Below are positions 22,361 to 33,260 of a DNA stretch of 64,000 nucleotides, piece after piece. A program made the translations under genes and the position numbers. The stretch is from Rhyacichthys aspro. Its lineage: Eukaryota > Chordata > Actinopteri > Gobiiformes > Rhyacichthyidae. The notes under the pieces are model-generated. The model had not been told where the DNA came from, made no database searches, and saw only the letters and a list, made by a program, of their open reading frames with translations. Location of the stretch: the NCBI GenBank assembly GCA_036850595.1, contig CM072158.1, forward strand, positions 14,275,422 to 14,339,421. The letters are read 5' to 3'. The stretch's first letter is position 1. Every line of letters begins with the position of its first letter.

Positions 22361-23555
22361 ACATTCTCTGATTTTATTTTGCTAATGTACTACAAGAAGG
22401 AATTAGCATTTTGAATTCATTTTGCAGGCATTTTTGTTTAGAGCAAGTTTAACTCATGCTCCATGTCTAATTTGTGATTCTCGGTGCATTAGCATTTAGA
22501 TGTAGAATTCTAAACGTGTTTGCATTCCATTTTCATTCAGATATTGGGTACCCCAGGCTCTGCTGGAGGTTCGAGACGCGCAGTGCATCACATTTGTTTC
22601 TGGAGAATTGAAGCACAGCCGAAACCACACGATGGAAATGTTTGTTGTCGTTGCAGCACGACCACGATGTGACCGTCCGAAGTGTGCCCGAACAGCTCCC
22701 TGCAGGATACACCTGTACTGCCCGCTGAAGGCAGACTGGAGAATAACTAAACTCTTGTAGAGATTTGAGTGCGGTGAATATTTTGTTTTTGATGTTTAGC
22801 TTGACAGAACGCTGCTTGTCTTGAACGATAAATGTCAAGGTGAGCTACAGGAGTGATAGTGGTAACGAGAAAATAAACACACAACTGAATCACATAATAC
22901 AAGTACGCACTGAGCAGTTTACCACAAAGACCGGCCTTGACTGGGGCTTGGATCCAATTAGATAGACAGTAAAAAGATATCAATCTGGACCTGTTTAACC
23001 TGTGAATATATATGGATGAACTGTTTTGAACTCATGCAGGAAAATGACATATTTTCGAAATGAGAAAACCTTTTGAACAGACTTGTTTTCATTACCAAGC
23101 TAATAACACTTTAGTCTATCTCACACTGTAAGGTCTTCTTTACATCAGTTTGATTTCTGTTCCAAACCACAAATCGACCATCTGCTTTAGAGTGCTTAGA
23201 GTCCTTAGTTTCACGATGCAATTGAACAAAATATTTTCTATTTGTATTATTTAAAACCAAACTTGGGCCCTGGACTAGACCTCTGAATGTGTGTCATCAA
23301 TATATTACTGTTCAGTCCTCCATTACTCCTTTCGCTTTCGCCAGGGCCATGCTAGTTTCAGGTTCAGGCCAGTCTAAGGGCACAGGTACTTATCAGTCTG
23401 TATCATAGCCCAAGACAACACACTTCCTGCAGTCCTGGGCCGAGCGAGAGTGTGCCTTAAGTCTTTTATTGCTTCTTACTCACTTTATGAATACATTTCC
23501 TGCGTGATTAAATCTAGAGACCTGCCAAAGAAGCATACGAAACACTCTGAAAAGT
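22361..23555. other. Intergenic DNA, mixed patch at 22520-22740
   Basis: The 22520-22740 patch is CpG-richer and non-repetitive, with no recognisable protein in any frame. The rest is AT-rich and featureless. Confidence 0.35.
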
Positions 23556-23559
23556 TTTG

Positions 23560-23778
23560 TTAAATCCCACGGGGAGTTCCAACTAACAATGACTTCATTT
23601 GTTTCTCAAGTGCCGTCTTTGAGCAGAGCACGAGGTCATTCCACGACACAGACTTCATCTTGTGCGGCAAACACAGCTGGCTCTTGATGTACGCTGTTTC
23701 GACATGATCAGACCCCTCAAACACGTCCAGTTTCATCAACAGCGGGATAAAGCCGGAGCCGTTCCTCAGCCTCCCCAA
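23560..23778 (-). CDS. Candidate coding stretch (possible terminal exon), unidentified
   Basis: The minus-strand frame ends ...MKSLLVGTPRGI followed by TAA at 23560-23562. Upstream residues include SGFIPLLMKLDVFEGSDHV and AYIKSQLCLPHKMKSVSWND. Codons often end in C or G and residue composition is protein-like, unlike the neighbouring DNA. Against it, there is no convincing splice acceptor at the upstream side, no poly-A signal right after the stop, and no family is recognised. A conserved noncoding element that happens to be open is equally possible. The ATG at 23776-23778 is not supported by context. Confidence 0.2.
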   Translation of the reverse strand: MGRLRNGSGFIPLLMKLDVFEGSDHVETAYIKSQLCLPHKMKSVSWNDLVLCSKTALEKQMKSLLVGTPRGI

Positions 23779-24400
23779 TCACCCCATGTAAACACAACCC
23801 GGCCTTTCCAGTGTAAACACTATTGAACCTTTATAGAAATAGATTTCCAGCGCCTTCATCTCTCCATGCACTTGAAGGCACTTACAGCAATAAAGATTTC
23901 CTGGATGAGAGGATGCAGAATGAGAAATGAATATTCCTGAAGCTACTTACACACATTACACCGTTCTTTCTATAGACTTGTACTATTCTGGCTGTCATGC
24001 TTCATCCTGGATATCCCATGCTGAGGCTGTAGTTTCCCATAGTGTCAGAGATGATATGATAAATGAGGCCATACTGACTTTAATTGTAGGTCAGCTGCTG
24101 CAGCACCCACACTTGTAAAAGCCCTGTGTGTATTCCGTGTCATATTTAATAAAAGACCTTGCACCTTCCCTGGCCTTGAACCTAGAGATATGGTTATGCT
24201 ATAAATGGAGATTTTTTTTACAAGTCTGAGCTGGATATTATGGTTTTCAGTAATATTTCAACAAGTTACAATATTTGGAAATGCATACAATACAATAATA
24301 TACAATAATACTCTCTCATAATAAGTTTCTCTCATAAAACAGTCATAAAACACAATGGATACAGCTAAAAAGACTGTGCCTGAAATTTTTTGTTATCATT
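23779..24400. other. Intergenic DNA, no feature seen
   Basis: Mixed then AT-rich sequence without recognisable genes, RNA genes or repeat termini. Confidence 0.45.
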
Positions 24401-24404
24401 TGTG

Positions 24405-24925
24405 AAGAAACAGGCATTAAGACGCCATCTACTGTTTGTTATTAAGGATTTCAATAGATGAGAACCTCTATTCAGGACAGAAAATCTGGCCAATCACATG
24501 CTCGCAAAATTCCATGCTCAAAAAAGAAGCGCTGCCATTGGTCGACACTTGCTTGTCATATGACGTTCCATGAAGTTTAATAGCTGCAAATTAAGTGTAT
24601 TGACTGAATATGTCTTTTAACAGACAAACAGCTCAAAAAAGAAGAGCATCAACAAAGAAAAGGGAGGCAACGTGAAACAAGTATAAATACTGTCAATTCA
24701 ATAATGTTTAACGAGGAGGTGATAATTGTCGTGCTGACGCTGAAGTCGCAGCTAAGCTAACACTAAACTCTAAACTTCAGTTTGGTGAAATGTATCAGTA
24801 TTTTGTGGAGAAAAAACTGGTCCTTTTTTATTTTTTTACAAAAAAAAGCAGGAGGGGTCTCTAGGCTGCTTTTGAAGATGATCTGAGACAGGGACAAAAA
24901 AAGAAAATCAAGTAATGGAGCTTTA
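24405..24925 (+). repeat. Copy C of the uncharacterised dispersed repeat
   Basis: Aligns in order with 47930-48450: AACAGGCATTA, then ATTAAGGATT...AATAGATGAGA, then TCTGGCCAATCACA (24486), then CCATTGGTCG-type, then AACAGCTCAAAAAAGA, then GTATTTTGTGG, then AAGCAGGA near the end. The two copies are clearly homologous but well diverged. No open frame, tRNA-like head or inverted terminus was recognised, so the class is unknown. Confidence 0.7.
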
Positions 24926-25475
24926 AAGCTTGATATAGTGTTGACAAAAGCCAAAATTAGCAAAATGACATAAACCCTGGTTACTGCTAATGGTTGTTTT
25001 ACTCTTGTATTAAAGCTGGACATAGCACATATTATATTAATAAATAACATTGCACCCAACCAATGGCATTTAGTCAGTGATTCATTGTTGATTTGACATT
25101 ATCCTCTTTGTGTTCACAATAAAAATAGGCATTAAAGTGATCGGTAATAACCAGTATAATGACATATGTGACCGGGTGGAGAGTCTCAGAGAACAAAGGT
25201 TACAACATAACCTACAGATATCTGTGTTTTATCTTCAGCAGATTAGTCCTTAGTCATAGGTTCATCCTTTATGCATCATGTTTGGCCTTTTTTGCTCCAC
25301 ACCAGTCTTAAAAAAAAAAAATCTTGAAAATTTCTCCAAAAAACCCACATCCTCATTACGAAAACAGGAACTGAATCAGGCACATCCAAAAGCAATGCCC
25401 TGGGGTAATTACCAGTGTATCAAAAATTGAGGCAGGTGGCCAAGAGTTAGAAGTGAGTAGAGGACAAGACTGACC
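24926..25475. other. AT-rich intergenic DNA
   Basis: Contains an A-run at about 25311-25321. Nothing else recognised. Confidence 0.45.
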
Positions 25476-25479
25476 ACAA

Positions 25480-25835
25480 GCTGTATGTAAGTGTATTCTG
25501 TTTATTACATTCCCCTGAAAACGACCTCTTGATCCTCATTGTGCAGTAATAGAGCACAATGGCATTAAGCAAAGCATTAGCAATTTTCAGAGGTGAGAAA
25601 TATAAACTTTAGCAAAGGCTTGAGGTATTAAGTGTGCGGTCTTCTCTCTTGTTCTCATAGCAGACTGTGCTTTGTTAATCATAGGATCCGTCGTGTCTTT
25701 TACAGCCTCCCCGTGTGTGAATTTTCTGTACTTTATAATAACACCTTTCCGGAGACTTGGCTGCACTGTAGGTGGACAGCTCATTGTCAGCTCTTCGGCC
25801 TCCAAATATCCTCCACGCACACACAGTACAGCCAC
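25480..25835. promoter_or_regulatory. Candidate conserved noncoding segment
   Basis: Non-repetitive mixed-composition DNA containing TTAATCAT and CATTAGCAATT-type cores. Long overlapping frames exist on both strands here (157 codons plus, 178 codons minus), with no recognisable domain in either. Calling it conserved is inference. Confidence 0.25.
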
Positions 25836-26229
25836 ACATAGATCTCCCATCATTAGAGCCCAGACAGACACTGGGGGAGGTGGAGAAGCGATGGATAGAC
25901 GAGGAAGGAGAGAGAAAGAAAGAGACTCAAGAGGGAGGATACTCTGGCTCATCATTAGCACCAGGGATAGAGAGAGCTGCAGAAAGAGGAATGTAATGAA
26001 GCTAAGATGCTTCATATGGGAGTTTAAATTTACAAAAAGCATGCATAAGCTTGCAGGAGATGAACAGACTCTTGACTGCATGTACCCTGCCATTTCTGCA
26101 CAAGCGATGCATTTCCAAAACAAGCCTAATTATCAGCCGATTTAAATAGTCACATAGGACGACCCACATTAAGAATATGTGCGTAATATTGATTTTTTTT
26201 AGAATGCAGAGTTCTAAAGAGACAAATAA
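25836..26229. other. Purine-rich intergenic DNA
   Basis: A GA-rich stretch at 25870-26000 explains the lack of stops. No gene supported. Confidence 0.4.
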
Positions 26230-26640
26230 TTAGCTCACTACCATTCTGCATATTGTACTCTATTTCCCAAATGAAAGTGTTTCCACAGCAATGCACATCT
26301 AGAAGAGAATCCACTTTGTAAGCAGTTTGTAATGAGCCGGACTGACAGATACGCGCCGGTATCCCTCCAGCGCCGCTTATCCTGATGTGCCTGAAATAGC
26401 AACGGTGCCTGGAGTTTGATAATCATTAATTCAGTTTAATTTCCTCTACCGTAACTGAAACATTCATATCCGCACATGAATTATTAGGATGGAATATGTG
26501 AGATTGCATCACCAGGAAAAGGCGGCGAAATGGACTTGAAATTTTAAGCAGGGCTCAATATTTTAATCGCGCATTCCTGGAAAGGGCACAGAAGATGTAT
26601 TGACTTCCATCACTTGTGTCTCACTTTAGCTCTCAGAGAA
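26230..26640. promoter_or_regulatory. Candidate conserved noncoding segment
   Basis: Contains several homeodomain-type cores in a short span (AATAATTAGC at 26225, AATCATTAATTCAG at 26421, GAATTATTAGG at 26479), without repeat signatures. Inference from motif density; comparative alignment is needed. Confidence 0.3.
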
Positions 26641-27575
26641 TATTGAGTGTATTGAAACAACATCAACCTGTCTCTAAGGATCAAAAGTGGAGGATAAAAC
26701 CAGAAAAGGCTCCAATTATTGGCAAAGAGGGAGAATGATGAGATGATAGTGCTTTATGGGAAAAGGGCTTGATGTTTTGCTTGTTGCTCTTGTTACATAA
26801 TCTCCCGCTGATAGAAACTAAAGATTGTGCTGTTGTGTGTGTCTTTGTCTTTTTTACTGTTAGTCTTAGCATTTTGCTGGATTGAGGGCATAGACAGTAA
26901 AAGAATAGTGGAGAGGCTTAGGGCTCCCAGAAACCTAACTTAAATCTAAAGTTTTCAAAAGATAATTGTTCAAGAAACAAGACCAACACAAGCCAAACGG
27001 AATATTAACGCTAATGTTCTACATGTTACTCTCACAAATCCCATAAACAGAGTTATTGAAAAATATTATCCACTCTGAGCACAATGCAACAAACCGACCA
27101 CATATGCAAATCCAAAAATAAAAAAATGAAGTACTTCAAAAAGGTCCTGCAGGATAATTACACCACATTGCTTCACCAGCTATTCACTACTTTGGCATTC
27201 CTTCTCAACCAGAGTTGTCACCGAAGGTCCAATTTGAGTTTCTGTTCCTTTTACTGACATCTAGCCTCATTACAAGTATGTAAGTCTGGTGTACTGTTAC
27301 ATAAGAGGTTCATATATGACATAATTAGATACTCAAAAAATGAGGCCAAGCTATCACTGAGGAGGGTCATAATGACAAAATTTACCGTTATTGACTGAGA
27401 ACAGAGTGGCCAAGTGGCTAATCACAGTAGAGTAGGCTTAAGGAGAGGAAAAATAACACTGTTCTTATTTTTCTCTCTTCATTAAATTAGGACTGATCAA
27501 AATATATGCAGTGAGCATCGATGTAAATATACCAGAGTTGGCACAATAGCTACATTTAGTCCGTTGTCTGTACCT
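26641..27575. other. AT-rich intergenic DNA
   Basis: No coding, RNA or repeat feature recognised. Confidence 0.45.
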
Positions 27576-27579
27576 GTAT

Positions 27580-27735
27580 CATGTAGTTGTGCAGGATCTT
27601 AATTGTCTTAATATTTAATCTCAGTGTTTTTAAGATTTTATGTTTTCTTGTGATTGTATATACTGGTGATTGTTTTTTACATCTGTTAAATGTTTCTCCT
27701 GGTTAAATAAATTTTAAATAAAAATGTCCTAAAAC
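27580..27735 (+). mobile_element. Retroposon 3' UTR tail (L2/Rex-type LINE or derived SINE)
   Basis: Ends with CTCCTGGTTAAATAAATTTT and a TAAATAAAA-rich tail, preceded by a T/G-rich stretch. This is a recurring 3' end of fish non-LTR elements. No coding remnant remains. Confidence 0.5.
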
Positions 27736-28053
27736 CATAAATATACAGTCGGACATCATACTCACAGAGAAAATATGACACATATAGACATATTGCAGGG
27801 AACCATGAAGACCAGTTACAATAAACTCTAAACACAAGTCAAAAGGCCACCACAAACAGGCATCAGGTGAGAATGTCATTTACATATAGGTACATACTGG
27901 TTTGATTTCAACCAATGTTTAAGGGTTTTGGTTTTTTTTTTAAAGTAGTCACAATTTCTAACAAGAGCCTTCCGTGTATTCCATGACTGTGTGCCTCTGA
28001 TAGTCTCCCACTGCGCTAGTATTTACTCTATTTATTATAAGTTTTTATATATA
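27736..28053. other. AT-rich intergenic DNA
   Basis: No feature seen apart from a short (TA)n run at about 28046-28056 next to the following element. Confidence 0.5.
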
Positions 28054-28061
28054 TATAAAGG

Positions 28062-29220
28062 CAGTGGCGTAACAACATGGTGACGGGCCCCGGTGCAAGA
28101 AAAAAAAACTGTGCCCCCAAGCACACACACACAGCCACCCGACAAAACTGCTATTTTTACCAATGGCAATGGTAACAGGCAACTGGCCACACACTCATCA
28201 TGCAAACTAGCCTTTCAGCACCACGGACAGTGGTTCGTCACCAAACTATCAAACATTCAATTAGTTTACAGGTTTACAGACAAAATGTGTATATTTTTCC
28301 AACATATGAGGTTACAAGTACATTGCCAGAGATTTAAATCCCACCAATGCCACTTCAATAACAAAAAGAAGCTGTAGTACTCACTTAAAAGAAGCTCATC
28401 TTGCGGGCCTTGCTCAGCAAAGTCGTTTACGACGCTGCTCAGGTCCAAAGTCCTCGCTCTGCTGTTCTCAACAGAGAGTATAGCCAGTCCTCTGAGTCTT
28501 TCTTGTCCCATGCTGCTCCTTAAATAAGTCTTTATCAACTTGAGCTTGGAGAATGAGCGCTCTGCAGTCGCGACAGTGACAGGTATGGTGAGATATAACA
28601 GTAATGCAGTGCAAACATCAGAGGCTGAGTGATGTCATAAAGTCCTCGATCTGTGGGCTGAATAATCCCTGCATCAGGTCCACTGGTGGGCATATCCACA
28701 GCCGTGTCTTCCGAGTCGGACCTCTGAGGCGGTGGTGGCGGGGAAGTTTGTGGGAGGCGGTGGTAGGGTCGATGCCGCTTCATTTACGGAGCTAGCTGGC
28801 AAGCGGCCGCTAGCCTCCGGCGGGATGCTAGCTTTTTCCTGGGTTTGAGTAAAAAACTTATCTAATTTGGTCATTTTAGCTTTATATTCATCCTGCGCCT
28901 TTCGTTCCTTCCTCTTTTGTGCCCCGCTTTTTTGTTTAGGCTCGCTAAACATGATTATGCTATTTAACACCTATTCTTGTCAACTTTCATCCACTTGCTT
29001 TTTTTTCTCGCTGAAAGGAGAAACAACTCACGCATGTCATCGCGATGACTGACAGGTATCAGGTGATTGGACAAATTATAATCTCCTCCCACACACCTCT
29101 ACCTACCGACCCGCCCCAAGCTATTCCGTTCACAAAAACAGGAGCTGGTGGCAGTTCTGGACAGCCACTTTTTATTTTCTCCTTCATCATGGGCCCCTAG
29201 GCGTCGGGGCCCTGGTGCAG
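28062..29220 (-). mobile_element. Internally deleted hAT transposon with 8-bp target duplication
   Basis: TATAAAGG at 28054-28061 is repeated exactly at 29221-29228, an 8-bp duplication as expected for hAT. The left end begins CAGTGGCGTAACAAC, a terminus I associate with fish hAT elements carrying ZMYM/TTF-type transposases. GGGCCC-rich motifs occur near both ends, in direct rather than inverted orientation (GGGCCCCGGTGCAA on the left, GGGCCCTGGTGCAG on the right), so the right end looks atypical or rearranged. At 1159 bp the copy is far shorter than an autonomous element; its transposase keeps only the two ends. Confidence 0.85.
28380..28970 (-). pseudogene. hAT transposase (ZMYM/TTF-type) with N- and C-terminal ends fused by deletion
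   Basis: The minus-strand start near 28940-28970 encodes a Lys/Arg-rich N-terminus (SEPKQKSGAQKRKERKAQDE, then LDKFF), typical of this hAT branch. After about 100 codons with proline runs and frame changes it reaches IIQPTDRGLYDITQ. It then passes almost directly into the C-terminal dimerisation region: TIPVTVATAERSFSKLKLIK, then YLRSSMGQERLRGLAILS, then a DFAEQG-type end near 28400. The zinc finger and the whole catalytic RNase-H-like core are absent. The copy cannot make active transposase. Confidence 0.8.
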
Positions 29221-29228
29221 TATAAAGG

Positions 29229-30225
29229 TAGAGAAAGTATTCAAACCCTTAAAAATTAAGCAGACATCCAAAAACATCTAGAAAGGGCCTGCAGCAGAAA
29301 AGGATAAGGCCAGTGACCAAATGTTGCTGTATTGGAATAAGAACACTTTGTTAATTTAGTGACAGAAATACATCAGAATGTAAAAAGTCAAAAGTTCCCC
29401 TGCACAGCTGTTGTATTAGGCCTGAGAGCGGGCCTCAGCAACAACCCCAAAATAGTGACATCAAGGTGACAGTAATTCATACACTGTGAAAAACCTGTGA
29501 GGAGGGAATGTGTCAGCTGAGGAGACAGGACAACAGGCTGAGAATGGAAATGAGAGACGCTTTAGGAAATGCAAAAAAGGCTGAGGAGGACGAGAGCGAG
29601 GAAGTGGACTAAAGGAGAAGAGGAGATGTGACAGAGTGAGCGGGCGTCTCATTCAGATGGAGAGGGAAAATCTCTGTTAAAGAGCTCCCAGTTCTATATA
29701 TATATAGAGTGAGAGTGTGTGAGTGTGTGAGTGGTCTGTGCATATGTGTGTGTAAGAAAGCTGTCAACTACCGGAGGCGAGAAAGTTCCAGCAGTGTGTC
29801 AACCTAATGGGCAGAAACTGGGCCATAGTGAATAATTCAACAGCTTTTTAGGAGGAAAGGAGATGCTTCCAATATCTTCCCTAAGGAGAATGTAAGGGCT
29901 CTTATAACACAGACACACACATTCATACGCAGCATGAACAAGTACACTGTCTGTTCTGCCAAAAGGTTCTAAACCAGACTGATGTTCTTGTTTCGGGAAA
30001 CAAACAAAACACCAGCAGCTTGTTCAAACCTCAGCGGCGCTAAAGGTTGGTCACACACAATTCCACCTTCGGTCGACTTCTACTTGAGTAAATATCACTG
30101 TTCTGGGCCAGAGCCGAGCTAATTAAGATTTAAGGGCATGTGAGGTAAGTATAACAACAGTATTCAAGTGATATGTTCAATAGTTGCATCTTAATAAAAG
30201 ACTTAAATGGTTCATAATCCCATTA
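29229..30225. other. Intergenic DNA, no gene seen
   Basis: A purine-rich stretch lies at 29500-29660, then a short TA and (GTGTGA)n run at about 29694-29750. No domain or splice-flanked frame is recognised. Confidence 0.4.
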
Positions 30226-30227
30226 CT

Positions 30228-30541
30228 TCCTGTTCCTGTCAAACTTAAAGCCATTCTCTTTTCGTCACCTGTCGTCTTCCCGCGGCTCTTACAAATGTTT
30301 ACGTCTGACATCACTTTCACGAAGCTGAATAACGTGAGTTCTGATTGGATCTCTTCTCAACTCCTCCTCCTTTTGATTGGATTTAGTCTCTGTTCATTTT
30401 CATTTGGTTTTAATTCGTTGACGAAAGTTTCAATACATTTAGTCAGTTTCCGTTCTCATCAATTACTTTTTATTCAGTTTTTGTTTCAACTTCGGACGCA
30501 AAAATATGTTTGAAGATATTATCCGTCAACAAAATTAACAC
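30228..30541 (-). mobile_element. Partial copy of a hAT-like element (GTGTTAATTTTGTTGACG end)
   Basis: The right end reads, on the minus strand, GTGTTAATTTTGTTGACG. The interior aligns in inverted orientation along most of its length with 57504-57830, including ACAAATGTTTACGTCTGACA versus its near match, and GATTGGATCTCTTCTCA. The other terminus is missing, so this copy is truncated at about 30228. No coding content. Confidence 0.65.
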
Positions 30542-31060
30542 AAAACCGGAAGGACACAGGTTCATGTCCTTGGTTTGTTTTCTCCATTTCATCCCTTCAC
30601 TTTCTACCTCTTGTTTCCTGTCAAATAAAGTGAAAATAGCTTTAAATCTATCTTAAAAGGAGATTTTTTGTTAAATTTGTTTATTAATGGCACCAGAAAA
30701 AGTGCTGTTGTGTCCAAAACTGTCCATTATTGTGCTCAGTATAGTGTATTGTGCAGCCCGATTTAGAAATTAGAAACGAGGGATGTGACCCAGCCTTTCC
30801 TACGAGCAGGTCTAGTGGTCTTGTCAAACCAGCAACCTCAAAAGTCAGACTCAGGTTTATTACAAGCCATTTACACAACGGTAATAAAAAATGCATAATA
30901 TAAAAGATACAGTTAGAGGAGGTCACAGTTCCACAGTGAAGCCATGCAGTAAAAAGTGTTCCGCTCCTCTTTGTCCCTGAACTCTCTGCTGCCAAAGAAG
31001 CCACCTCATGTAACACATGACATTTACAACTAGGTCTGTTCCCCGTCTACCTATCTGCCA
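30542..31060. other. Intergenic DNA, no gene seen
   Basis: AT-rich. A minus-strand frame of 110 codons at 30684-31016 has no recognisable domain and no transcript context. Confidence 0.4.
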
Positions 31061-31440
31061 CTCTCTACCTATCTGCCCCCCCTTCGTCCCCCTCCAAAGT
31101 CTGCTTTCCCTCCCCTCGTCCGTCCAATCTGACTCGCTGACATTTAATTAGTCGGTGCGCGGAGGACGCTTTCGCAACACCAGCCCTGTAGTGTTGCTGA
31201 CCTTTTCCGGCTGGGTCTCTCATCTGCCATTAGAGTATTGGCGCTCTACCCTCGCCCACAACACAACCACGGCTTCATGCATGCACGTATTCCCAACACT
31301 AACAAAGGAGACCTGAGTGCAGCACTTAAATAAAGCAGCTGGTGACCCGGCTGGGAGATATCCGTCTCAGCGTCGCTCAGTGGCCGGGCTCTTTCTCACC
31401 AGAAGCTATATACCTTTGTTAAAAATTGACCTTCTCGCAT
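31061..31440. promoter_or_regulatory. Candidate conserved noncoding segment
   Basis: GC- and CpG-richer than the flanks and non-repetitive. It contains CATTTAATTAGTCGG at 31141 and CTTAAATAAAGCAGC at 31326. No coherent coding frame. Inference from texture. Confidence 0.3.
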
Positions 31441-31469
31441 TTTTTATGCTTTTTGCTGCGCTTGCTTTC

Positions 31470-32356
31470 TGGTGTGCTGTTTATTTTTAAATGTGTCCAT
31501 AAATTTTGATTTCCACTGCGCAATGTGCCTAGAAAGCAAGTGTAACAAGTTTGTCACTAAGTTTGTCCCGTAAAAAGTTTGATCGCTAAAAGACTCATGA
31601 GGTTCTGGGTTTAAAACTCTGTCAACATTTTGCTTGAATCAATGCAATCATTTGTGGCCCAAGAACTGACCCTTGAGGAACACACTGATATAATGAATTA
31701 GTAGATAAAGTTTCAATGTAATATTATTGCACTGATTCAAGCAAAATGCAGGCTGCAGTCTCAGAGTTTCAAACTTTTTTGCGGGACAAACTTATGGTGC
31801 TTTCATGTGGTTCTCGAAAGTCAGAAAAATGTATTTCCGAGTTGAAAAAAAAAGCTTGGAAACTCAAGTGAGTCTGAGTTGCCTGAGATTCCATGTTGAC
31901 ATTATTTTCATCATCAAAATGGCGGAGGAAAGAAATGTTTGAGATATTTTAGTGATATGAACCATTTCTGTTTTGCACATTAAGAGCTTGATATTTGGTC
32001 CATATAGGCTTATTCAGACTATATACTAAGTTATTTATTTATTTAACTGCTACTAATAGGCTTATAATTGCTACTTTACCTATATTAATTCATTTGAAAA
32101 TAACACTAGCACATTTTTGTCTCAGCGTCCACCTTTCTTGTTGTTATCATTTACAATTTTACAACTTTCCGAGGCTGAAATAGTGTGAACACACCAAAGT
32201 CAGAAAAACAACTTGGATACTCGGATACTCGGATATAGACCACATGAATGCACCATTAGTGACAAACTTGTTGCCCTTACTTTCTGGACACTTTGCGCTG
32301 TGTAAATCAAAATTTGTAGATTTAACATTTAACATTCAGAAATAGACAACACACCA
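31470..32356. mobile_element. Palindromic (foldback) element, right arm split by a MITE
   Basis: The left arm (about 31470-31655) is matched in reverse complement by 31700-31794 plus 32256-32356. Shared blocks are AAATTTTGATTT, AACAAGTTTGTCACTAA, GTTTGTCCCG and CATTTTGCTTGAATCA. The outermost match is TGGTGTG at 31470 with CACACCA at 32350. The arms are about 150-185 bp around a spacer of about 45 bp. Removing the 461-bp insert and one TTA rejoins the right arm to match the left. Coding content is absent and the family is unknown. A fragment resembling part of one arm (ATTGCACTGATTTGAGCAAA) lies at 33986. Confidence 0.85.
31795..32255. mobile_element. 461-bp MITE with TTA target duplication (PIF/Harbinger-like)
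   Basis: Inverted ends read TGGTGCTTTCATGTGGT on the left and, reverse-complemented, TGGTGCATTCATGTGGT on the right. TTA occurs at 31792-31794 and 32256-32258, the three-base TWA-type duplication of PIF/Harbinger. The interior includes three near-copies of ACTCGGAT around 32218-32236 and no coding frame of interest. The insertion point is confirmed by the uninterrupted GTCACTAAGTTTGTCCCG in the opposite arm of the host palindrome. Confidence 0.85.
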
Positions 32357-32819
32357 CCCTGGTCCATGGATCACTGTGTACACCCGGGTTAGAAAACAAC
32401 TGACTCTTGAGGGTGAATACAGAAATAAAAGTAGCTATGTTTGCATTTGGACCCTATATGCCATCTATACCAGGTTAAACAAAACCTACGTTCCTGGTCT
32501 CAATAAGTGTTAATTGCTAAGCACCAGACTACTATTCTCTTCGTCAGGTTAGAGATTTGTTTAAACTAGGATAACACAAGTAAAAAAAACAAAGACTGTG
32601 GAGTCGACTGTTTAAATGTAAAAACCACAATCACAATATAATGCAGGTTAGCCGTTTAGAATAAGTTTCTACTTCTACCTTGAAAGAAAGTCATCCAGCT
32701 TTATGATAGTGAAAACAACATATGCAAGCGACCCAGTTTCGATTCCAGCTTGGATACATATGTTAGTTTATAACTGCCTTTCTAAACTAAACTTTTCACT
32801 GCCTTTTTAGAAGTTTAAC
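32357..32819. other. AT-rich intergenic DNA
   Basis: No feature recognised. Confidence 0.45.
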
Positions 32820-33260
32820 CTCATTCTTGCAGATAAAGAATGTTCCTCACGGGATAAACATGTTTGATGCAGCCGTTCCATGTCCACCGCTATGGGCTCG
32901 ACGGTTTGCAGCATGTTGTTTGTGTGTGACGGGGCCTCTCTTTTCAGTCGATTGCATCACTTTAATCAGGCTTCATAAGAGAAGACTGACAACAGTTAGC
33001 CTTTCATCTCTGGTCAGCGGAAAGTGCCCTTTTGCACAGACGGCATTCGCACTCACACACACACACACCTGGAGAGTCAAAGGCAATCAGAAGTTTCCAC
33101 TCGCGTCTCCCCTCGACATCTCCTCTCCACTCCTCGGCGCCGTGACATATCGCTCGGCAACATCAGCTGCCAGACACCACCTATCACGATCACTTTGGAG
33201 GCCTTTTAATCCGCTCTCTAAAAGAAGTCTTTCCTGTCAGTGGAGGCAAACGTGAGCCCA
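32820..33260. promoter_or_regulatory. Candidate conserved noncoding segment
   Basis: GC-richer mixed sequence with an embedded (CA)8 run at 33053-33068. A 142-codon plus-strand frame crosses it, but its composition changes across the microsatellite and no domain is visible. Inference only. Confidence 0.22.

Noticed and set aside
25587..26145. 178-codon minus and 157-codon plus frames
   Set aside because: They occupy the same bases, part of which is GA-rich; no domain or splice context. More likely a stop-poor noncoding block.
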